Positions 17,765-28,100 are shown, counted from the first letter of the stretch. The stretch is 64,000 bases of DNA from Nevskiaceae bacterium (GCA_018883185.1 VEQP01000002.1:62001-126000); one strand, 5' to 3'. Notes: a model not told the origin generated them from the letters alone. A program made the numbers and translations.

Positions 17765-19921
17765 ATGGTGCGAACGATCTACTGGCTGACACTCTGGCTG
17801 TGCGGCGCGAGCCTCGTGCTTGGGCGGGCGTACGCGGCCGAGGACAGCTTCGTCCCCAAGAGCGTCGATGTGCCGCGTCTCAAAGATCCGATTCGTATCG
17901 ACGGCAAGCTCGATGAAGCATTCTGGCAAAACGCTGTGCCGATCCGCGATTTCGAACAGTTTGCCCCGGGCAGCGGCGAGCCGCCGACCGAGTCGACGGA
18001 ATTCTTCCTCGCCCGTGATGACGAAAATCTCTACATCGGCGCGCGGCTCGGTGATCGGGAGCCCTCGCTGATCAAACGGTCGCAGCTCGTGCAGGGTCAG
18101 GGCGTATTCAATGACGACTATGTAGAGATCCTGCTTGATACCTACAACGATCGGCGTACCGGGTACATTTTCTACGTCAATCCGAATGGTGTGCAGCGCG
18201 ATGGGCTGCTGCTGGGTGGCTTGTCCTTCAACATGGACTGGGATGGCATCTGGCAGGCCGCGGCGAGCGTCAGCGGCGAGGGCTGGGAAGCGGAGATCGC
18301 TCTGCCGTTCAAGACTCTGGCCTTTGATCGACAGGGAGATGTTTGGGGTCTCAATCTCATCCGTTCGATTCGGCGCAAGCGCGAGGATGTCGCTTGGTCG
18401 CAGCGAAACCGTCGAATCACCCTCGATCTCAGCAACGAGATTCGCGGCATGCGCGGCCTCGACCAAGGTCTTGGGCTCGATCTCGTGCCTTCTGCGACCC
18501 TGACCGAGCGCGAGTCGTTTCGTCTGGGCGAGAGCAGCCTGATACTGAAGCCATCGCTCGATGCCTTTTGGCGCATTACGCCATCGCTCTCGGGTGCCTT
18601 GACACTCAATACCGATTTTTCGGCAACCGAGGTGGACGATCGGCAAGTCAATCTGACTCGCTTTTCTTTGTTCTTCCCCGAAAAGCGCGACTTCTTTCTC
18701 GAGGACAGCGAAATTTTCGAATTCGGCGGTCTGACCCAAAACGGGCGGCCATTTTTCTCACGCACCATTGGCCTATCGGCCAGCGGTCAGCCCATCGATC
18801 TTGGCGGAGGCGCGCGACTCACAGGCAAGGTCGGTCGCTATTCGCTCGGCATGTTGGCGGTTCGGCAGGAGGCGACGGCGAGCCTCGATGCGCAGGACGT
18901 ATTCGTGGCGCGCGGCTACCGCAACTTCGGCGAGCAATCGACTATCGGCGGGATTTTCACCAGCGGCGATCCGACGAGCGGGCGTGACAGCTCGCTGGTC
19001 GGTGTCGACATCGCGCTGCGCGATCAGCGCCGTTTCAACGGCTTCGTCGAGGCGCGGGGTTGGTGGCAACAGTCCTCGACTGCGGGTCGTTCGGGCGATG
19101 AGCAGGCCTGGGGCGCGTCGGTCGGATATCCGAACGATCGCACGGACGCACTCGTGGGGTTCTCGCGCATTGGCCGGGATTTTCGTCCGACTCTGGGTTT
19201 TGCCAACCGCACGGGGATCGACGAGTGGTATGGCCGATACAAGAACCGTTACCGTTTTGCAAAAGGGTCTTTGCTTCGTAGCTGGCAGGCTGGTGTCGAT
19301 GCCCGGCAGATCGACGATGCCGCCGGACGACTCGAGTCTCGCGCTCTCGTGATTACACCCTTCGCACTCGACACCCAGCCGGGCGATAGTCTCTCGTTCG
19401 ATGTGGCGCGGTACACCGAGGTCGTGCGTACTCCGTTCGTTCTGCCCGGTGGATTGCGCGTGCCGGCCGGAAGGCATGAGTTCGATCGCTTCCGGCTCTA
19501 CGGTTCGACGGCGGGGTTTCGTCCGTGGTCGGCGACGTGGGATTTGGAGACGGGCGGTTTCCAAAACGGCCGGCGCCTGGACACGCGTGTCGGCGTGAAC
19601 TGGCGCCCCGATTCGCACTGGCTGCTCGGCGCGCAGTATCAGACCAACGCGATCGACTTGCCGGTGGGTGATTTCACCACCCGCGTCTACGGTCTGACCG
19701 TCAACTACGCGTTCGATGTGCGCTGGGCCTGGCTCAATGTTGCGCAATACGACAACGTATCCGGACGACTGGGCCTCAATAGCCGCCTGCGTTGGTGGCC
19801 GACGCCTGGGCAGGTGGGTTATCTCGTCGTCAATTACGATTGGCGCGAAGATGCCGCAGGAGACTTCAAGCCGTTCGTTGCCGAGACCACGATCAAGCTC
19901 ACCTACACCTTCCGCTATTGA
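17765..19921 (+). CDS. CBM9-like/DUF5916 outer-membrane protein
   Basis: A 718-residue exported protein. A signal peptide (MVRTIYWLTLWLCGASLVLG) is followed by a CBM9-like beta-sandwich at about residues 30-215 (KDPIRIDGKLDEAFW, ENLYIGARLGDREP, DDYVEILLDTYNDRRTGYIFYVNPNG). After it comes the DUF5916 region, predicted as a beta-barrel, with FPEKRDFFLEDSEIFEFGG as its clearest landmark and a C-terminus ending in TYTFRY, an aromatic end typical of outer-membrane barrels. DUF5916 proteins are common in Bacteroidetes and oligotrophic gammaproteobacteria, and their role is unknown. CBM9 alone suggests carbohydrate contact, which is inference. It stands alone between leftward operons. Confidence 0.8.
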   Translation: MVRTIYWLTLWLCGASLVLGRAYAAEDSFVPKSVDVPRLKDPIRIDGKLDEAFWQNAVPIRDFEQFAPGSGEPPTESTEFFLARDDENLYIGARLGDREPSLIKRSQLVQGQGVFNDDYVEILLDTYNDRRTGYIFYVNPNGVQRDGLLLGGLSFNMDWDGIWQAAASVSGEGWEAEIALPFKTLAFDRQGDVWGLNLIRSIRRKREDVAWSQRNRRITLDLSNEIRGMRGLDQGLGLDLVPSATLTERESFRLGESSLILKPSLDAFWRITPSLSGALTLNTDFSATEVDDRQVNLTRFSLFFPEKRDFFLEDSEIFEFGGLTQNGRPFFSRTIGLSASGQPIDLGGGARLTGKVGRYSLGMLAVRQEATASLDAQDVFVARGYRNFGEQSTIGGIFTSGDPTSGRDSSLVGVDIALRDQRRFNGFVEARGWWQQSSTAGRSGDEQAWGASVGYPNDRTDALVGFSRIGRDFRPTLGFANRTGIDEWYGRYKNRYRFAKGSLLRSWQAGVDARQIDDAAGRLESRALVITPFALDTQPGDSLSFDVARYTEVVRTPFVLPGGLRVPAGRHEFDRFRLYGSTAGFRPWSATWDLETGGFQNGRRLDTRVGVNWRPDSHWLLGAQYQTNAIDLPVGDFTTRVYGLTVNYAFDVRWAWLNVAQYDNVSGRLGLNSRLRWWPTPGQVGYLVVNYDWREDAAGDFKPFVAETTIKLTYTFRY

Positions 19922-19945
19922 CCACGACCGCGATCAGTCAGTCGG

Positions 19946-22900
19946 TCAGTTTTTCTCGACGGTGTAGACGATATCGGCGCTCGCTTCCTTGCCCACCTCG
20001 GTGCGCAGCGTCCAGCGATCGTTGATGCTGTAACGCATCTTGAGGGTGTTGATCGCCTCGGCGAGGGAAATTCCGTAGCTGATGTACAGGCGGCTCGACA
20101 AATACTTGCCGAACACCAGCGAAGTCTCGTTGGCAAGGTTTTGCTCGATGCCCACATCCTCGATGCCGATGCGTTGCCCGAGTTGCTGCGCGAGTATCGC
20201 GCCGCCTTGGGCCAGTAACGCATCGCGCCCGGCGTTGGCGGTATCGCTGCGTTGCGCGCTTTCGAGCGTGCCGCCCGCCAACAGCAGCGAGACGACTTGC
20301 GACTGCGGTAAGGCGGGCTCAGAAAAGAAGGTCATGCGGGGCTCACTCAACGAACCGCGGACGTTCACGCCCGCTTTGAACTCTGGAAATTCTTTGGTTG
20401 CACGGATATCGATGCCAGGGTCGGCCACCAGACCGCCCGAAAAGATAAGTCGACCGCGTTCGATGTCGAGTTTACGGCCGAGCGCCATATACTTGCCTTC
20501 GGCTACACCGAGTTCGCCTGACCCGCGCGCGGGGTTGCCGGGGGTGGTGGAGACATTGAGTGAGCCCGCGAGTCGCCCCGTGAGTCCGAGCGCCTCGATG
20601 TTGACGCGCTCGCCGAGCAGCAGACGGATGTTGCTGCTGACGCTGAAGGACGCAGCAGGATCAACAGGCTCGTTACTGATGACGATTTCGTCGGCCGAGG
20701 GCAGCACGGCGCCGGTCAGATCTGCAGGCGTGATCCGCGCGGTTGGAATCAGTACGGTGCCGGTCGCTGCGAGCGTGCGCGCGGCGACCTTGAAGCTCAG
20801 ATCGGGCGAGGCCGTGATTCGAGCTTCGGGGATGTCGACGACCGTCAGATCGTTGCCCTTGATGCGCAGGGTGCCGTAAGGCTGCTGATTGCGCCAGGTC
20901 AGTTCCGCATCGGCATCGATGTGACCCGAGCCCGAGCGCGCCGAGGACTTCAGCACAAAACCGTTGTCGATCAACCGCGCCTCGGCTTCGATGTCGCGCA
21001 GCGCGAGATTCACCTGATAGAAGTCGAGTTCCCCCTTGGCAATGCGCATCACGCCATTGACGAGCGGCGTGCCCAGCGTGCCGCCCATCACGAAATCGAG
21101 CGACAACTCGCCGGTGGAGCGATCGATTTCGGGAATGTAGAGATACAGCAGACCGAGCGCCGACGACTCGGCTCGCAGAGTGGCGTTGAGCGGATAGGCG
21201 CGCCAGTCGGCGCCTGCGCGGGTCGCCGACAATTCGCCTCGGGCGCGTACTCGATCACCTGCGCCGACGTCGAGGCGCGCGGTCACGCCCGATTCAGCGG
21301 ACAGTGCTTCGAGTGAGCCGGAGCCGAGCGGTACGATCTCCTCCTTGCCACCTGCGCGACTCCAGCGCAGGCGTGCGTCTTTGAAATCGGCGCGCAAGCT
21401 GCCGTACGGCAAACCCTCGTCTGCCGATTGCAGCTCGGCCGAGGCATTGACCACGCCTTCATAGGTTGCGCGGGCTGTGGGTTGCGGCAACAGGCTGACG
21501 AGTGGCAGCCCGGAGATGTCGAGGGCGGCTTTCCAGCCCTCGGTGGTCCATTCTCCGGAACCACAGGTCTTGGCTTGCCCCGCCACCGTATCGGCGCGAC
21601 GGGTATTGAGGCAGAACGGCTTCACCTCGCCCGAGTTGCCATGCAGCATCAGTTCGAGAGGCGCTGCCAGACCGAGCGCCAGTGCCTCGCGCACATCGAC
21701 ATCGAGTTGCGACCAACTCTGTTGCCAGCCCTCCGCCACGAAGGCGCCTAGGGCGCGTCCTTCCAGACGCAGATCAGCGCTCCGTAGAATCAGATGCAGT
21801 GCGTGGGCAGCGCTCGTGCCCTCGACATCGAGAGTGAGGCGATCGGCAGTTTGTCCGGCCACCGACAGATCGCTCGCCTTCAGCTTCACCACCGCTTGTG
21901 CCGTCGGTCCGCCGCTCGGGTCGAGATCGACTTTTGCCTCGAGGCTGCCGATTTCCACACCCTGTACCGCGATGCTGCGCCCTTGCGCATCGAGCTTCAG
22001 CAGCATGCTGCGGGGTGAGCCGCGCACGGAACCCTCGGCGCGGATCTCGCCGCGACCACTCGGCGTGAGGATGCTGAGATCGTTGGCGCGAATACGAAAA
22101 TCGAGATCGCGTCGACGCGGCGATAGCGAGCCATCGAGTGCCAACTGCAGCCCACCCGCTGCCACGTCGATTTTGCGTAAACCCAGCGTGTCACCGCTCA
22201 GTCGTACGCTACCTTGACCGCGGGCCGCGGTGCCGCGCACGCGCCCGGTGAGATTGCGGACATCGATGTCCACGACGCCGTTTTTGCCAAAACCGCTGCC
22301 ACGGGCATCCAGGCGAAATGCGAGCGATCCCGGCAGATCCACTCGCACCCCTGAGGGGTCGATATTTTGCGCAAGGCCGCTCAGCCGCCAGCGTTCCGTC
22401 GGTTTCCATTCAACCTCGCCGCTGAGGCGCGCCGTGCCGCGCAGCACGCCAGCCTTGGCTTCGACGATGTCCAGCCGGCCGGGGTTGAGCACGGTGCTAG
22501 CCTGCACATCGACCGGGGGCAGGGTACCCGCCAACACGCGCGCGGTGATGTCGAGTCGGTACGGCTGCAGACCGTTGAGCGAGAGTGTGCCGCGCGGACT
22601 CGTGACCACGGCCGGGCCGGGCTTGAGTGGCCAACGGAAACTCTCCCAACGACCGTTCAAGGCGAGCTCGGGACCCGCATCACGCAGCGTGATGCTGCCC
22701 TCGAGCGCCGCACGCAGACTGCGGTCGGCCGTGGCGAGGGTGACGCTGCGCAGCGACAGCACGCCGCGCGAATACAGACTGTCTATGCTGACTTCTAGCG
22801 AACCGGCCTCAAGCCGCGGCGGCAGCACCAGCCCTTTGCCACGGTAGCCGTCGCGGTCGATGCTGAGTTCAAGTTGGCCGGAAAGCGGCCCGAGGAAATC

Positions 22901-23704
22901 CGAACCACCGAATCTCTCGAGTGCGAGATCCTCGAAGCGCGCGACGCCTGTCAGACCCCAAGGCAGCAAGGCTCGAAAGCTGCCATCCTCGATGTTCGCC
23001 TTGAAGGGCTCGGTTAGCGCCGCATCGACCAGCATCTTCTCGAGATTGCCGTTCACGGTGGCTTCGGCGACCCAGCGTGGCCCCTTCAGTGGCTGCAGCA
23101 CGGCCTGCACGCGCCCCTCGAGATCGAGCGGATTGTCGGCGCTCAGCAGTGCCTCCCCACGCAGCTTTAGTCGCTGCAGACGAGTTGCGACCTCGGTGAT
23201 TCGTAGCGTCTTGCTGCGCAGCGTGCCGGTGATGATGTTGTCTTGCAGTGTGACGGGTGCGCCGGTTTGGGGCTGGATTTCGATTTCATTGATCTTGGCA
23301 TCCCGAGTATCGATGCTCAGCAGTCCCGGCAAAAATCGCGGCGGCTTGTCGGGCGGGGGTTTGTCACGCGGCAAGGCCGTGATATCGATCCTGCGCACCT
23401 CTAGGCCGCGCACCTCCACGGTCTGCCACAGCAGCGGCAGCAACTCCACGCGCGCGCGTAAATCATGCGCCTCGACACGTACGACGTCATGCTGAATGAG
23501 TACCCGATCGATGCGCAGCCCGCCGGCGATCGTGCCGCTGACGCCCGTGATTTGCAGCGTTTCGATACTACCGATGGTTGCGGGCAGGCGTGCGACGAGT
23601 GCACGCACCAGTGCACTCGAGTGGCCGAGCGTCCACAGTGCCCCGAGCGGCAAGAGCAGCAGCACGCCGAGTAGTACCAATGCCAGTTTGCCGCGACGTG
23701 TCAT
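19946..23704 (-). CDS. tamB: Translocation and assembly module subunit TamB
   Basis: A 1252-residue AsmA-like bridge protein spanning the periplasm. It has one N-terminal membrane helix (KLALVLLGVLLLLPLGALWTL) and long repetitive beta-sheet sequence. The C-terminal DUF490/TamB domain is clear from SQVVSLLLAGG through the final YSINDRWTLRTEVGKEASADIVY. With TamA it helps insert some outer-membrane proteins and, by current views of AsmA-like proteins, moves phospholipid to the outer membrane. It starts 4 bp after the tamA stop. E. coli TamB is 1259 residues, so the length agrees. Confidence 0.93.
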   Translation of the reverse strand: MTRRGKLALVLLGVLLLLPLGALWTLGHSSALVRALVARLPATIGSIETLQITGVSGTIAGGLRIDRVLIQHDVVRVEAHDLRARVELLPLLWQTVEVRGLEVRRIDITALPRDKPPPDKPPRFLPGLLSIDTRDAKINEIEIQPQTGAPVTLQDNIITGTLRSKTLRITEVATRLQRLKLRGEALLSADNPLDLEGRVQAVLQPLKGPRWVAEATVNGNLEKMLVDAALTEPFKANIEDGSFRALLPWGLTGVARFEDLALERFGGSDFLGPLSGQLELSIDRDGYRGKGLVLPPRLEAGSLEVSIDSLYSRGVLSLRSVTLATADRSLRAALEGSITLRDAGPELALNGRWESFRWPLKPGPAVVTSPRGTLSLNGLQPYRLDITARVLAGTLPPVDVQASTVLNPGRLDIVEAKAGVLRGTARLSGEVEWKPTERWRLSGLAQNIDPSGVRVDLPGSLAFRLDARGSGFGKNGVVDIDVRNLTGRVRGTAARGQGSVRLSGDTLGLRKIDVAAGGLQLALDGSLSPRRRDLDFRIRANDLSILTPSGRGEIRAEGSVRGSPRSMLLKLDAQGRSIAVQGVEIGSLEAKVDLDPSGGPTAQAVVKLKASDLSVAGQTADRLTLDVEGTSAAHALHLILRSADLRLEGRALGAFVAEGWQQSWSQLDVDVREALALGLAAPLELMLHGNSGEVKPFCLNTRRADTVAGQAKTCGSGEWTTEGWKAALDISGLPLVSLLPQPTARATYEGVVNASAELQSADEGLPYGSLRADFKDARLRWSRAGGKEEIVPLGSGSLEALSAESGVTARLDVGAGDRVRARGELSATRAGADWRAYPLNATLRAESSALGLLYLYIPEIDRSTGELSLDFVMGGTLGTPLVNGVMRIAKGELDFYQVNLALRDIEAEARLIDNGFVLKSSARSGSGHIDADAELTWRNQQPYGTLRIKGNDLTVVDIPEARITASPDLSFKVAARTLAATGTVLIPTARITPADLTGAVLPSADEIVISNEPVDPAASFSVSSNIRLLLGERVNIEALGLTGRLAGSLNVSTTPGNPARGSGELGVAEGKYMALGRKLDIERGRLIFSGGLVADPGIDIRATKEFPEFKAGVNVRGSLSEPRMTFFSEPALPQSQVVSLLLAGGTLESAQRSDTANAGRDALLAQGGAILAQQLGQRIGIEDVGIEQNLANETSLVFGKYLSSRLYISYGISLAEAINTLKMRYSINDRWTLRTEVGKEASADIVYTVEKN

Positions 23705-23708
23705 GGGC

Positions 23709-25571
23709 TTAGAGCTTCGGTGAGAAGTTCAGGTGTAGCCGCGGGCCGCTCGGATCTTTGAATCCGCCGACGGTGCTGCAGCGTGGGTCGGGCGAGGCGC
23801 TGCGACAGCTGGGGTTCGTCATCGGCTGAGCCAAGTCGATACCCAGCGTCACGACTGGTAGCCGCAAACGTAGACCGACACCGACCGACCATTGCAGCGG
23901 GTCGCCGAAGCGATCAAATGCATTGCCCAGGTCGACGAAGACCGCCGCACCGAGATTGCGCGGCAAGTCGCGAATGAGTTCGGCGGTGCCCGTGAGTAGG
24001 TGACGACCGCCGATCTTGCGGCCTTCAGCGTCAAGCGGTGACAGATCGTTGAAGCCGAAGCCGCGCACGCTGCGATCACCGCCTGCGAAGAAACGCTCGG
24101 TACCGGGCAGGCTGGCCGTATCCGAAACGAGCGTCGCGCCGACCTGCCCGCGTACGAAGGCATGCCAGCGGGTACCGAGATCGAAAACCCGCTCCGCCTC
24201 GAGTTTAAGCTGCACGAAACTGTCAGGTGCGCCGATGCTGCGTGCCGAACCGCGCAGTTCCGCGTACAGGGCGCGCGAGAACAGCGCCTCGCCGAGATAG
24301 CCCCGCGGCACGGAGGCATAACTGATGCCGGGAATGATCAAGGTGTTGGCCACATCGCTCGCCGGTTCGGTCAGCGTGGCGGGTGTGACAGTACGCAAGC
24401 GGCTGAGCGAGACATAGGTCACCCGCTGCCAGTTGCCGAGCACCTGCGTCACAGCCGGCTGGAACCGTGTCGTACGCGTATCGAGGTCGCCGAGCTCGTC
24501 ACGCGCATAACGAAACTCGAAACCGAGTTTTTCGAGCGCCGGATCACCGATCGGAATGACGTAGCGCGCTTCCAGCGACTGTTCGGTTTGTGCAGCCTTC
24601 AGCTCGGTGCGCAGACGATGGCCGCGTCGGTTCAGCCGCCGGTTCTCCCACGACAGCGTGCCACGGGCACGGCTGTCGGTGGCGTAGCCGAGACCGGCGG
24701 AGTATCGATTACGGCGGTTCGGTTCGGCGCGAATGCTGACCGGAATCTGCAGGGTTGTGGCATCGGCTTGACCCGCGACGACTTCGACGTTGGCGAAGTA
24801 CTGACTGTCATCGAGCGCAAACTGCGTACGCAGCAACTGCGTGGCATCGTAGGGCGCACCATCACTAAAGCGCACATAACGGCGCAGCAGCCCCTCATCG
24901 AGAGTCGTCTGCTCGATCAGCGTCTTGCCGAATTGGTAGCGTGGGCCGGTTTCGAGTACCAGCGCCGCGCTCGCGGCAAGTTTCGTCGGATCGACCCGCA
25001 GTTCGCTGCGCGTGAGCTTGGCCTCGGCGTAGCCGAGTGTGGCCGCGGTACGCAGCAAGGCGTTGCGCACCTGATCATAGGTTGCGTGATCGACCCGCTC
25101 GCCGATACGTAACCGTGGCGAGGCCACGATCTCGCGAAACGACGGATGCTCGAGTCCCGGACCGATCACTTGGACGATCACTTCAGTGAGCATGACCGGC
25201 GGACCCGGATCAACATCGATGCGTGCCCGCCACTCGCCGGCGCGCACCCGCTCGACTCGGCTCTTCACAGTGGCGGCGTAGTAGCCGAAGGGGCGCAGTG
25301 CGGCGGCGGCCTCGCGCTCAGCGCGCTCTTGCAGGCGCTCGACCAGCGCTTCATCGAGGTCATCGCGAGTTCGGTAGCGTTCCAAGCTCAGGTAGACGAG
25401 CACGTTCTGGCGCAGCGCACCCTCGACGCCGTTGATTTGGATGTCGATATCCGCCCGCGCCACCGTGGTCATGGCGAGCACGCCTAGCCCGAGCAGCGCC
25501 CGGCACAACCATGCCGCAAGCGGCCTCGAGGGGCGCTGGGCAAAGGTCGAGGGCTTGGACAAACGATGCAT
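23709..25571 (-). CDS. tamA: Translocation and assembly module subunit TamA (Omp85 family)
   Basis: A 620-residue outer-membrane protein. A signal peptide (ending near VARA) is followed by POTRA domains at about residues 40-280 (DIDIQINGVEGALRQNVLVYLSL is the TamA POTRA1 start) and a 16-strand Omp85 barrel. The barrel's hallmark VRGF loop motif is present as RSVRGFGFNDLSP, and the family's GAAVFVDLGNAFD strand and aliphatic C-terminus follow. E. coli TamA is 577 residues; the extra length is a C-terminal extension with two Cys (NPSCRSASPDPRCS), probably an extracellular disulfide loop. It forms an operon with tamB downstream. Confidence 0.93.
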   Translation of the reverse strand: MHRLSKPSTFAQRPSRPLAAWLCRALLGLGVLAMTTVARADIDIQINGVEGALRQNVLVYLSLERYRTRDDLDEALVERLQERAEREAAAALRPFGYYAATVKSRVERVRAGEWRARIDVDPGPPVMLTEVIVQVIGPGLEHPSFREIVASPRLRIGERVDHATYDQVRNALLRTAATLGYAEAKLTRSELRVDPTKLAASAALVLETGPRYQFGKTLIEQTTLDEGLLRRYVRFSDGAPYDATQLLRTQFALDDSQYFANVEVVAGQADATTLQIPVSIRAEPNRRNRYSAGLGYATDSRARGTLSWENRRLNRRGHRLRTELKAAQTEQSLEARYVIPIGDPALEKLGFEFRYARDELGDLDTRTTRFQPAVTQVLGNWQRVTYVSLSRLRTVTPATLTEPASDVANTLIIPGISYASVPRGYLGEALFSRALYAELRGSARSIGAPDSFVQLKLEAERVFDLGTRWHAFVRGQVGATLVSDTASLPGTERFFAGGDRSVRGFGFNDLSPLDAEGRKIGGRHLLTGTAELIRDLPRNLGAAVFVDLGNAFDRFGDPLQWSVGVGLRLRLPVVTLGIDLAQPMTNPSCRSASPDPRCSTVGGFKDPSGPRLHLNFSPKL

Positions 25572-25652
25572 CGGGAGCCTGGGTGCCGCAGTGGTCTCTG
25601 GCAGTAGTACCCCGATTCTACTGCAGACGCACCCCGGGCCAGACCGGCTTGA

Positions 25653-26468
25653 TCAGGCTGGCGTGGGTGTAGGCGGCCACACGCCCGGGGCGGCCTGCCA
25701 GCGCACGCGTTCGCGCAGACTGCCGTCTATCGCGAAGCTGCGCTCCTCGATCTGCAGCGAGTCATCGTTGCCGACGAGCACCAGCGTCGAACAGCGCGTA
25801 CCGTAGTCGGCGTGCCGGATGAAGGCCGAGGAGAGCAGATGCTCCCACTCCGGCGAGACGCCGGTCGCGGGCAGTGCCTCCGGTGCGGCACGTGCGTCGT
25901 CGGCAAGTGCCGCCCAGAGCGGCTCAAGGCCCGCCGCCGCGCCGTCAAAATTCGGCGGTGCCGTCTCGAGCCAGTCGGTCACGCGTTCGCGCAGGCGACG
26001 CAGCTTGGGCCAAGGCGTATCGAGCAGGTGGTTGCTGAGCGCGTACACACCGCGCGGCACGTCGCGCGCGAACTCGGGATGGCGGTTCGAGGCGTACCAG
26101 AGTGTGTCGCGATCGGCGAGCAGCAAGTTAAAACCAGCGTAGCGTGCGGCATCGCTCGCCAGGTCAGCGAGGAATCGCGCTGGCGGTGCGTCACCGGCCA
26201 GAAAAGCGGGCACCAGTCGTCCGCGAGTCGGCGCCTCGGCCGGAACCTTGACGGGTTCGCGATAGTTGGTAACGAGTCCCACGCGTCGCTGACGATCGAT
26301 GGCAAGCCAGGTGCCGCCGGCACGCGCGTCGCGTCCGCCGAGCACATTGGGCTGATCACTCCACAGGTGTGCGCTTAACGCCGCTCGCGCGTGGAATTCA
26401 TCGCGATTGGCGAGCACGATGAGGCGGTATTGCGGATGGATGCGGTGGGCGATCGCGGCAAGACACAT
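25653..26468 (-). CDS. NRDE family protein (TANGO2-like)
   Basis: A 271-residue NRDE/TANGO2-family protein. It starts MCLAAIAH with the conserved second-residue cysteine, followed by LIVLANRDEFHARAA (the NRDE motif at about residues 19-24), the GGRDARAGGTWLA motif and RVGLVTNYREP. LSNHLLDTPWPKL and TRCSTLVLV are further family blocks. TANGO2 homologues have been linked to haem trafficking in other organisms; the bacterial role is not established. The internal ATG at 26468 was chosen because the family begins MCxxxxA. It lies 22 bp downstream of nudC in the same direction, so co-transcription is likely. Confidence 0.9.
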   Translation of the reverse strand: MCLAAIAHRIHPQYRLIVLANRDEFHARAALSAHLWSDQPNVLGGRDARAGGTWLAIDRQRRVGLVTNYREPVKVPAEAPTRGRLVPAFLAGDAPPARFLADLASDAARYAGFNLLLADRDTLWYASNRHPEFARDVPRGVYALSNHLLDTPWPKLRRLRERVTDWLETAPPNFDGAAAGLEPLWAALADDARAAPEALPATGVSPEWEHLLSSAFIRHADYGTRCSTLVLVGNDDSLQIEERSFAIDGSLRERVRWQAAPGVWPPTPTPA

Positions 26469-26490
26469 GGGAACACGCGAGCGCGCAGAC

Positions 26491-27447
26491 TCAGCCGCGA
26501 CGGGGCGGCGACCAGAGCCGAGTCGGCAAATCGCGCAGCGGCGTCGAGGAGCCTGCATCGAACCAGGTTTCGATCAGACGATGCGAAATCGAGGTTGGCG
26601 GTGGCAGCACCGCCTCGCCTGCTGCAATTTGTGCACGGGTGAACCAGCGCGCATCTTCGAGCTCGGCACTGCTGCGTGCGATCGCATCGGCTGGCGCACT
26701 AGCCATGAAACCGAGCATCAGCGAGGACGGGAAAGGCCAGGGTTGCGAGGAGTGGTAATGCGAGTCCGTCACCACCACGCCGGTTTCCTCGAGCACCTCG
26801 CGCGCTACGGCATCTTCGAGACTTTCGCCGGGTTCAACAAATCCGGCAATCGTCGAATAGCGCCCCGCGGGCCAGCTTGCCTGCCGACCGAGCAGGGCAC
26901 GTTCGCCATCGCTGACGAGAACGATGATCGCCGGGTCGACACGCGGAAAAAAATCCGTCGCACACTCGAGTGCCGTGCAGCGCATCACGTGCCCGGCGCG
27001 TTGCGGTGCAGTGGGTGCACCGCACACCCCACAGCGCCGATGTCGGTGTTGCCAGTAGGCGAGGGCACGCGCATAGGCGAGCAGTCCGGCTTCCCCCTCA
27101 TCGAGTTCGGAGGCGAGCGGTCGCAACTCCTCGAAGCGCATGTCGGCGGGCGGAGGTGCTGCGGCATCAAGCTGCACCAGCACGCAACGCAGCTCGCGAA
27201 ACCAGCCGAGCAGCACCAGCGTCTCGGGCGCTGCGGCCTGCACCAAAGGATGCTCGGCCGAGACAAAAGCGGCCTCGACCGGTTCACCGCGAATGGCGAT
27301 TGCGGTGCCATGTATGAACAGGTAGCGCGTGCTGCCGTCGCGACGCGCGTCATCCAGCCAGTGCTCGACTTCGCGCAGTTCCGCGCGCCGGTCGATATAG
27401 GGGCCAGCAAGAAAATTGCGGTCTTTAGGGGGCTGCGCGGTGTGCAT
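26491..27447 (-). CDS. nudC: NADH pyrophosphatase (Nudix hydrolase; also NAD-cap removal)
   Basis: A 318-residue Nudix enzyme of NudC type. A zinc ribbon at about residues 140-165 (CGVCG...MRCTALEC) precedes the Nudix box GFVEPGESLEDAVAREVLEETGVV (about residues 205-228). The NADH-pyrophosphatase signature SQPWPFPSSLMLGF follows directly, which separates it from other Nudix proteins. It hydrolyses NADH to NMNH and AMP and can remove NAD caps from RNA 5' ends. It is longer than E. coli NudC (257) because of a fuller N-terminal domain. It lies just downstream of the FlhC-like gene and upstream of the NRDE gene. Confidence 0.93.
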   Translation of the reverse strand: MHTAQPPKDRNFLAGPYIDRRAELREVEHWLDDARRDGSTRYLFIHGTAIAIRGEPVEAAFVSAEHPLVQAAAPETLVLLGWFRELRCVLVQLDAAAPPPADMRFEELRPLASELDEGEAGLLAYARALAYWQHRHRRCGVCGAPTAPQRAGHVMRCTALECATDFFPRVDPAIIVLVSDGERALLGRQASWPAGRYSTIAGFVEPGESLEDAVAREVLEETGVVVTDSHYHSSQPWPFPSSLMLGFMASAPADAIARSSAELEDARWFTRAQIAAGEAVLPPPTSISHRLIETWFDAGSSTPLRDLPTRLWSPPRRG

Positions 27448-27485
27448 ACGGTGCGCTCCTTCGCACCGTGTGAAAACGCGGGCGC

Positions 27486-28100
27486 TTAGTGCGAGGGAGT
27501 ACCCGAGATTCTAGCAGCAACGGGTGTGCCCCTTCGGCCGCCCGCGACCGGTGGCTTGGCGTACAAGGGTTCGTCGCAGGCACGGCATGCGCCCTCTTGC
27601 AGCACCACGCACTCGACGAGATTCAGCGCTTCGCAGTGAGGGCACCATTCGATGCGGATCTCGTCGCTGGCGGCGAGAGCCAGGGCGAGAAATACCGCGT
27701 GCTCGAAATCGATGCGCGGCTTTGGCGATACGCGCCGATACGCTTCGTATGCATCGCAGAGCAGGCGGCCGCGCGGGATCGATGGCAAGCGCCGGGCAAG
27801 GGCCGGATCGGGTTTGCTCGGCAACACGCCAAACAGCAACAGCACGGAGGCGAGAGCATGGGCATCGGCGCCAGTGCTGCCGGCGCGCAGGAAGTAGCCC
27901 ACTTGTTGCGGTGATTTGCCGCGGTGGCGCCGCACGCCCGAGCCCGGCCGGATGTAAGAGCGGAACAACTTGCGGATGCGATCGTCGCTCAGCCCCGTCC
28001 AGCGACGGATAGTCTGGGTACGCGCCTCGTGTCGGATGAGCCGCATGGCCAGTTCGAGCCGCATGCGGTCGCGGCGATAGCGATCATCGGTCAGGCGCAT
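27486..28100 (-). CDS. FlhC-like transcriptional regulator
   Basis: A 204-residue protein with the layout of FlhC, the zinc-binding partner in the FlhD4C2 flagellar activator. An N-terminal helical part (LELAMRLIRHEARTQTIRRWTGLSDDRIRKLFRSYI, about residues 14-50) resembles the FlhC start. The C-terminal four-cysteine zinc site is C153PHC156 and C172RAC175. The internal ATG at 28100 gives the family-like start. No flhD and no flagellar gene occurs in the window, so it may work with a partner elsewhere or regulate something else. It is divergent from an unknown gene, with a TTTCGATCGAAA palindrome between them, and is followed by nudC after 38 bp. Confidence 0.7.
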   Translation of the reverse strand: MRLTDDRYRRDRMRLELAMRLIRHEARTQTIRRWTGLSDDRIRKLFRSYIRPGSGVRRHRGKSPQQVGYFLRAGSTGADAHALASVLLLFGVLPSKPDPALARRLPSIPRGRLLCDAYEAYRRVSPKPRIDFEHAVFLALALAASDEIRIEWCPHCEALNLVECVVLQEGACRACDEPLYAKPPVAGGRRGTPVAARISGTPSH